Source: Caulobacteraceae bacterium | GTDB lineage: Bacteria; Pseudomonadota; Alphaproteobacteria; Caulobacterales; Caulobacteraceae | DNA: 38,465 nt | NCBI GenBank assembly: GCA_031291685.1 | Contig: JARLIP010000335.1 | Location: 1 to 38,465, forward strand | Direction of reading: 5' to 3' | In this document: piece after piece, positions 33,907 through 38,465 of the stretch | Position numbering within the stretch: position 1 is the stretch's first letter | Layout: each line of letters starts with the position of its first letter | Notes under the pieces: model-generated | Database searches by the model: none | Seen by the model: the letters and a program-made list of their open reading frames with translations, nothing else | Told to the model about the DNA's origin: nothing | Made by a program: the position numbers and the translations under genes

Positions 33907-34836
33907 CTATGCTCTTCGGCTCATACCGGCTTCATCCGATGACCGGTCAGGTTCGCGTTCCCGCCATGCCCGTTTGATTTCATCCGACGTCTGACGCGAA
34001 CCGTCCGGGCTCCAGCCGGGCGGGCCGAACACATAGCCGAGGGCCTCCTTGGGCGAGCGCGCATGGATTACATCCCGGCCGATTGAAACCCATTCGTGAA
34101 AAGCCACTCGGAAAATGTTGAAATCTCCAAGATTTTTTACAATCCCATAGCGCGGCGTCTCGTCCGATCGTTCTGGCTCGAAGGTGCCGAACAGCCGGTC
34201 CCAAATGATCAGGATCCCCGCATAGTTCCGGTCCAGATAGCGGGGGTTGCGGGCGTGGTGGACCCGGTGGTGCGAGGGGGTGTTGAACACCGCCTCGAAT
34301 GGCGCGGGCATCCGGTCGATGGCCTCGGTGTGAATCCAGAACTGATAGACGAGGCTGATCCCCTTCTGGATGGCGATCATCGCCGGGGGAAAGCCCAGGA
34401 AGGCCAGGGGCAGCCACATAGCCCAGGTCATGGCCACGCCCCCGGTCCAGGTTTGGCGCAGGGCCGTGGACAGGTTGTAGTGCTGCGAGGAATGGTGGTT
34501 GACGTGGGACGCCCACCAGATCCGCCGCTCGTGGCTCAGACGGTGGAACCAGTAATAGGTCAGATCCTCAAGAAAGAAGATCGCCACCCAGGCCCACACC
34601 GCCGTCATCGGGATGGTGAACAGGCGGTGGCTATAGACCCAAAGGGTGCTGACCGCGATCAACCCGCCGATCAGGACCCCGGCCACGGTGCTGCCCAGGC
34701 CCATGACGAGCGAAGCGGCGGTGTCCTTGGCCTCATATTCCGCCTTGGCCTTGCCCAGGCGCCCCAGAATGATCTCCAGGATGATGGTCAGGATAAAGAA
34801 GGGCGTGGCCAGGGTGACCGGATCGAAGCTCTTCAT
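33907..34836 (-). CDS. Sterol desaturase / fatty acid hydroxylase family protein
   Basis: 309-residue membrane di-iron oxygenase. Hydrophobic helices (about 9-25, 40-65, 77-93, 130-150) surround the histidine motifs: HRLSH (HX3H), HVNHH (HX2HH) and HHRVHH near PSHHRVHHARNPRYLDRNYAG. Members hydroxylate or desaturate lipids, carotenoids or ether lipids using O2; the substrate is unknown. The start ATG at 34836 overlaps the stop of the upstream 133-residue gene by 4 bases (ATGA), so the two are co-translated. Confidence 0.92.
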   Translation of the reverse strand: MKSFDPVTLATPFFILTIILEIILGRLGKAKAEYEAKDTAASLVMGLGSTVAGVLIGGLIAVSTLWVYSHRLFTIPMTAVWAWVAIFFLEDLTYYWFHRLSHERRIWWASHVNHHSSQHYNLSTALRQTWTGGVAMTWAMWLPLAFLGFPPAMIAIQKGISLVYQFWIHTEAIDRMPAPFEAVFNTPSHHRVHHARNPRYLDRNYAGILIIWDRLFGTFEPERSDETPRYGIVKNLGDFNIFRVAFHEWVSIGRDVIHARSPKEALGYVFGPPGWSPDGSRQTSDEIKRAWREREPDRSSDEAGMSRRA

Positions 34837-35234
34837 GCGCGGGCCTCCGAACCCGGGGGCCAGGGCGCCGCGCCCTCGGCCAGGAAACTCGCCACCGGCG
34901 CGCCGACATCCTCAAGCCTGAACTGAAGGCGCCCGTCCCGCGCGGCCGTATGCGCCGCCTCAGTCCAGCCGAGACTGCGGGCGACATAGCCATCGCCCGC
35001 GCGAAACAGGATCAGGGCCTCATTGCCAGACCGGGCCACGACACCCCGTCGATCGGCGGGAATCCAAAGCCGTTCAAAGTTGCGGCCAGGAAATTCCTCG
35101 GCCAGCAGCGCACGGGCGGCGACCTCATCCAGGGGCGGACAGGGCCGCTCAATCCGCGCCCAGGCGGCGAAGGCCACCAACAGGGCGATGGCCACCGCCG
35201 ACCCCGCCAATTGAATCCAAAACCCCAAACCCAT
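34833..35234 (-). CDS. Membrane-anchored hypothetical coupled to the desaturase-family gene
   Basis: 133 residues. One N-terminal membrane segment (GLGFWIQLAGSAVAIALLVAFAAWA) precedes a soluble domain (LDEVAARALLAEEFPGRNFERLWIPADRRGVVARSGNEALILFRAGDGYVARSLGWTE). I do not recognise the family. The ATG at 35234 follows GGGGAG. Its stop overlaps the next start (ATGA), which suggests joint function with the lipid-oxidising enzyme. Confidence 0.75.
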   Translation of the reverse strand: MGLGFWIQLAGSAVAIALLVAFAAWARIERPCPPLDEVAARALLAEEFPGRNFERLWIPADRRGVVARSGNEALILFRAGDGYVARSLGWTEAAHTAARDGRLQFRLEDVGAPVASFLAEGAAPWPPGSEARA

Positions 35235-35309
35235 TTGCGCTCCCCCTGACGGGAAGGTTCGCAGAGCCGGCTTCGGCGTCAACCGGAAACTGGATTCAGG
35301 GCCCGCGGC

Positions 35310-35337
35310 GAATTCCTCCCCGACGGGGGAGGAATTC
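35310..35337 (-). terminator. Terminator downstream of the outer-membrane barrel gene
   Basis: Perfect 12-bp stem GAATTCCTCCCC / GGGGAGGAATTC (35310-35321, 35326-35337) with a 4-base loop, about 9 bases after the barrel stop. It isolates that gene from the downstream pair. No T-run follows. Confidence 0.7.
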
Positions 35338-35346
35338 AGATCCCGG

Positions 35347-35898
35347 CTAGAACTTCCTCACATAGGAGACGGCCCACACATCGTCGTCGTTGCTGTGGTT
35401 CTGATAGTCGTAGCGGGTGTAGTCCAGCCGCACCCCATTAGGACCGCCATTGAAGAAATACTGTCCGCCCACCCCATAGTTCCAGCTGTTGACCCCATAG
35501 CGGTAGGTCGTCGAGGCTCCATAGTCGCTCAGGCGGGTGTCAGTGCGGCCATAGCCCACCCGGGCGAAAAGATCGGCATTGGGAAGGACCGGCAGATAGC
35601 CCACGGCGTACCCCGCGTACTGGTCGCGCAGACGCACGCTGGTCGGCGCCCCGGTCACGCTGGTGTGGTCGCTATTCAGCCCCAGGGTGGTCTCGCCCTC
35701 AACCCCGAAATAGCGGCCGAATCGGGCGCCGAGTCGCGCCTGCGCGCCGCTCAGATCCACGCCATTGCCATCGACATTGGCATAGCCAAGGGTTCCATAG
35801 CCGGACACGCGCTCCAGGGGACCTGCCTCCTGGGCCAGGGCTGGGGCGGCCGTCAAGGCCGCGGCGTAGCCAGAAACGGCGATGAGGATGGTCTTCAT
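35347..35898 (-). CDS. Small outer-membrane beta-barrel protein
   Basis: 183 residues: signal peptide MKTILIAVSGYAAALTAAPALAQE, then alternating strands (VSGYGTLGYANVDGNGVDLSGAQARLGARFGRYFGVEGETTLGL, LFARVGYGRTDTRLSD, YGVGGQYFFNGGPNGVRLDYTRYDY) ending VWAVSYVRKF with a terminal Phe, as in outer-membrane barrels of the OmpA/porin-like type (8 strands). No OmpA peptidoglycan domain. I chose the ATG at 35898 because GGAG is 9 bases upstream; an ATG two codons earlier is only 3 bases from it. Role unknown; such proteins act as adhesins or small pores. Confidence 0.88.
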   Translation of the reverse strand: MKTILIAVSGYAAALTAAPALAQEAGPLERVSGYGTLGYANVDGNGVDLSGAQARLGARFGRYFGVEGETTLGLNSDHTSVTGAPTSVRLRDQYAGYAVGYLPVLPNADLFARVGYGRTDTRLSDYGASTTYRYGVNSWNYGVGGQYFFNGGPNGVRLDYTRYDYQNHSNDDDVWAVSYVRKF

Positions 35899-36097
35899 GG
35901 TCATGCACTCCAAAGAGAGAGACGTTTTTTGCTCGCCCAGCCACGAGTCATCCTCCCCCCGGCCCGGGGCGACATCGGGTTCATGGTGTGGCGTCAATGG
36001 GGGAAGTGTTGCTGCGACGTGACAGCGGGCTGACGTCTCTTGCGGGCGTGCTATATCGAGCGCGAATGCCCCAGGGGGCCGGAGGAGACGCTAAGTC

Positions 36098-37213
36098 GTG
36101 CATCATGCCGTTATCGCGGCGACGGGCCTGTTCACCCCGCCGAACGCCATTTCCAACGAAGAACTCGTCGAGTCCTTCAATCTCTACGTAGAGCGCTTCA
36201 ACGCCGACAACGCCGAGGCCATCGCGGCGGGCGACGTCGTCGCTCTGCAGCCCTCCTCGCCGGAATTCATCCTCAAGGCCTCCGGTATCCGCTCCCGTTT
36301 CGTGATGAACAAGACCGGGATCGTCGATCCGGCGGTGATGCGCCCCGCGATTCCCGAGCGGCCCAACGAGGAGCTCTCGATCCTGGCCGAGATGGCCGTC
36401 ACCGCCGCCCGTCAGGCTATCGAGGCCTGGGGTAAGCCGGTGGAGCGGATCGACGCGGTGCTCTGCGCCGCCTCCAACATGCAGCGGGCCTATCCCGCCA
36501 TGGCCATCGAGATCCAGAACGCCCTGGGCATCGGCGGCTTTGGCTTCGACATGAACGTCGCCTGCTCCTCCGCCACCTTCGGCATCAAGACCGCCGCCGA
36601 CTTCATCGCCTCGGGTTCGGCCCGGGCGGTTCTGATGGTCAATCCGGAAATCTGCTCAGGCCACCTGAACTTCAAGGACCGCGACAGCCACTTCATCTTC
36701 GGCGACGTGGCCACCGCCGTGATCGTCGAGCGCGCCGATGACGCCCAGGGCGGCTGGGACATCCTGGGCACGCGGCTGAAGACCGTGTTCTCCAACAACA
36801 TCCGCAACAACTTCGGCTTCCTCAACAACGCCGCCCCCGAAGGAATCGGCAAGCCGGACAAGCTGTTCGTGCAGGAGGGCCGCAAGGTGTTCCGCGAGGT
36901 GGTGCCGATGGTCTCGCAGATGATCCTGGAGCACGCTGGCGACCTGGACCTCGATCCCCAGGGCCTCAAGCGCCTGTGGCTGCACCAGGCCAATATCAAC
37001 ATGAACGACATGATCGGCCGCAAGGTGCTGGGCCGCGATCCCACACCGGAGGAGAACGTGATCATCCTCGACGACTACGCCAACACCTCCTCGGCCGGCT
37101 CGATCATCGCCTTTCACAGCCACTCCGTGGATATGACCAGCGGCGACCTCGGCCTGATCTGCAGCTTCGGCGCCGGCTATTCCGCCGGCACGGTGTTCGT
37201 CAGGAAGCGGTGA
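36098..37213 (+). CDS. Beta-ketoacyl-ACP synthase III-like thiolase-fold enzyme
   Basis: 371 residues. The FabH-type active-site triad is visible: Cys in MNVACSSATFG, His in WLHQANINMN and Asn in YANTSSAGS, with the C-terminal GAGYSAGTVFVRK. FabH condenses an acyl-CoA with malonyl-ACP. This member is longer than E. coli FabH (about 317 residues) with insertions (AIAAGDVVALQPSSPEF, FSNNIRNNFGFLNNAAPEG), as in the FabH-like proteins that some bacteria annotate as beta-ketoacyl-ACP synthase III. The start is GTG at 36098 with GGAGGAG about 10 bases upstream. A strong terminator follows. Confidence 0.9.
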   Translation: MHHAVIAATGLFTPPNAISNEELVESFNLYVERFNADNAEAIAAGDVVALQPSSPEFILKASGIRSRFVMNKTGIVDPAVMRPAIPERPNEELSILAEMAVTAARQAIEAWGKPVERIDAVLCAASNMQRAYPAMAIEIQNALGIGGFGFDMNVACSSATFGIKTAADFIASGSARAVLMVNPEICSGHLNFKDRDSHFIFGDVATAVIVERADDAQGGWDILGTRLKTVFSNNIRNNFGFLNNAAPEGIGKPDKLFVQEGRKVFREVVPMVSQMILEHAGDLDLDPQGLKRLWLHQANINMNDMIGRKVLGRDPTPEENVIILDDYANTSSAGSIIAFHSHSVDMTSGDLGLICSFGAGYSAGTVFVRKR

Positions 37214-37221
37214 TGCCTAAG

Positions 37222-37246
37222 CCCTTCCCCCTCGATGGGGGAAGGG
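37222..37246. terminator. Terminator between the ketoacyl synthase and DUF4337 genes
   Basis: Perfect 10-bp stem CCCTTCCCCC / GGGGGAAGGG (37222-37231, 37237-37246), loop 5, followed on the plus strand by TCTT. It lies 8 bases after the synthase stop and 5 bases before the stop of the convergent DUF4337 gene, so it probably serves both. Confidence 0.75.
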
Positions 37247-37251
37247 TCTTG

Positions 37252-37815
37252 CTAGCCCAGATAGGCCACGCCGATCACGGCGGCGCCGGCCATGCCCAGG
37301 GCCACTGAGGCCAGCCAGGGCCAGCGCTTGCGGGTGATGATGGCGATGGTGGAGATGGCGATGCCCATTTCCAGGAAGGTCGCGGCCAGGCTCAGGCGGT
37401 GGTGGCGGTGTTCGTGCCGGGCGCTGGCGGCGCGGTCGGCCTTGCTTTCCTCTTCCAGCTTCTTGGCCTCGGCCTGGGCCTCGTCCTGCCCCGCGCCCTC
37501 TTCCTTGGCCTTGGCCTTGTAGGCTTCAGCCTTGGGGCCGCCATTGTCGGCGGCCAGGGCGTAGAGATTTTTCTTCAGGCTCTTGGCCTGGAAGAAGTTC
37601 CACTGGTCGGTGGCCTTGTCCTGGTTCAGCACCGCTTCGTTGGCGGAGATGATGGCCCCGCCGCTCTCGAAGGTCTCCAGGCTGCCGGCCACGGCCGCGA
37701 CCACCGCCAGGACGGCGATGGTGATCGACACCTGTGAAATGAAGGGGTCTTTCTCGTGGGCGGCGTGGGCCGCGTGTTCGGCGTGTTCGTGGGCTTCAAG
37801 CGGCATGTCGTTCAT
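37252..37815 (-). CDS. DUF4337 membrane protein
   Basis: 187 residues. A His-rich N-terminus (HEHAEHAAHAAHEKD) precedes a first membrane segment (VSITIAVLAVVAAVAGSL). A charged cytoplasmic or periplasmic helix region (NFFQAKSLKKNLYALAADNGGPKAEAYKAKAKEEG ... KKLEEESKADRAASARHEHRHHR) follows, then two more segments (FLEMGIAISTIAIITR, WLASVALGMAGAAVIGVAYL). This is the DUF4337 layout; function is unknown. The His clusters could bind metal. The start ATG at 37815 lies before an acidic leader. Confidence 0.85.
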   Translation of the reverse strand: MNDMPLEAHEHAEHAAHAAHEKDPFISQVSITIAVLAVVAAVAGSLETFESGGAIISANEAVLNQDKATDQWNFFQAKSLKKNLYALAADNGGPKAEAYKAKAKEEGAGQDEAQAEAKKLEEESKADRAASARHEHRHHRLSLAATFLEMGIAISTIAIITRKRWPWLASVALGMAGAAVIGVAYLG

Positions 37816-37920
37816 GGCGATTCGCTTCCTCGGCGGTCTTGAGCCCAGGTTTAGCCCAAAAGCCGCGAAGGCGTCATGACATGCGGGCCGCCGCGCGCTT
37901 TTGGCGCGCGGCGATGTCCC

Positions 37921-38465
37921 CTACTTCCTGTTGTTCAGGGCCGCTTGGGCCGCCGCCAGACGGGCGATCGGCGTGCGGTAGGGCGAGCAGGACACATAGT
38001 CCAGGCCCACCGTCTCGCAGAAGGCGATGGAGGCCGGATCGCCCCCATGCTCGCCGCAGATGCCCAACTTGACGTCCGGGCGGACCTTGCGGCCCCGCTC
38101 GGCGGCGATGCGGATCAGATCCCCCACCCCTTCCTGGTCCAGGGTGACGAAGGGGTCCTTTTCGAAGATCCCCTTCTCGATATAGGCGTTCAGGAACTTG
38201 CCCGAGTCATCGCGGCTGATGCCGAAGGTGGTCTGGGTCAGGTCGTTGGTGCCAAAGGAGAAGAACTCGGCGTATTCGGCCAGGTCCCCGGCGCGCAGGG
38301 CGGCCCGGGGCAGTTCGACCATGGTGCCGACGCTATAGGCGATCTTGACGCCCTTTTCCGCCTGGACCTGTTCGGCCACCCGGTCGGTGAGGAGGCGCAG
38401 ATATTTCATCTCCTCGCCCTTGGCCACCAGGGGGTGCATGATTTCCGGATGGGGCGCGGTCTTGC
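37921..38465 (-). CDS. ppdK: Pyruvate phosphate dikinase, C-terminal part (cut by window edge)
   Basis: About 181 codons of the C-terminal PEP/pyruvate-binding barrel: [14 protein letters not shown], the catalytic-site segment [45 protein letters not shown] (catalytic Cys), and the end [30 protein letters not shown] interconverts pyruvate + ATP + Pi and PEP + AMP + PPi. The conserved order and family length (about 880-900 residues) mean that most of the gene lies to the right of this window. The gene ends 106 bases before the DUF4337 start and is on the same strand. Confidence 0.95.
   Translation of the reverse strand, partial: KTAPHPEIMHPLVAKGEEMKYLRLLTDRVAEQVQAEKGVKIAYSVGTMVELPRAALRAGDLAEYAEFFSFGTNDLTQTTFGISRDDSGKFLNAYIEKGIFEKDPFVTLDQEGVGDLIRIAAERGRKVRPDVKLGICGEHGGDPASIAFCETVGLDYVSCSPYRTPIARLAAAQAALNNRK

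Overview
The window is a high-GC alphaproteobacterial chromosome segment, most likely from the Caulobacterales (Caulobacter or Phenylobacterium type). The reasons are the flagellin/flaF/flbT cluster with flmG-, flmH- and flaEY-like genes, sigma-54 plus FlbD-type sites at flagellin genes, CtrA-type TTAACCAT motifs, GANTC (CcrM) sites, a GTTC-N7-GTTC LexA box at ssb, and the gyrA-sodC neighbourhood. No tRNA, rRNA, insertion sequence, prophage or CRISPR array was seen. Gene density is high and both strands are used.

Layout. 1-7,400 is housekeeping: aspS (3' part only), a DUF2239 protein with a palindromic operator candidate, a secreted cyclophilin, coaD, gyrA and a divergent periplasmic Cu/Zn superoxide dismutase. 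7,441-11,759 holds a TonB-dependent receptor diverging from a small NTF2-like secreted protein, an XRE-cupin regulator and a GNAT acetyltransferase; a 24-bp palindrome lies in the divergent gap. 11,793-13,970 carries ssb (with LexA box), a small lipoprotein, a GFA-family protein and a membrane-anchored hypothetical.

14,006-27,599 is a flagellar filament locus: a flaEY-like giant protein with beta-propeller repeats, an unrelated SDR, flmH (PseH-like), flagellin 1, flaG, flagellin 2, flagellin 3, flaF, flbT, then a translationally coupled AAC(3)-like acetyltransferase and DUF4910 protein, and divergently the TPR-glycosyltransferase flmG. Flagellins 2 and 3 have well-spaced sigma-54 promoters with GGCAA-N3-TTGCC dyads upstream. 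Flagellin 1 instead has tandem TTAACCAT boxes and four GANTC sites. FlbT and FlaF would control flagellin mRNA and secretion, while FlmH and FlmG would make and attach a nonulosonate sugar. The AAC(3)/DUF4910 pair is the best candidate here for an undescribed function: modification of that flagellin sugar.

27,770-38,465 is mixed: a MoxR ATPase, a repeat-containing lipoprotein, a ClC transporter, a small hypothetical, a cluster of tight inverted repeats, a universal stress protein, an HD hydrolase paired with a NadQ-type degenerate-Nudix regulator, a sterol-desaturase family enzyme, a small outer-membrane barrel, a FabH-like ketoacyl synthase, a DUF4337 protein and the 3' end of ppdK at the right edge.
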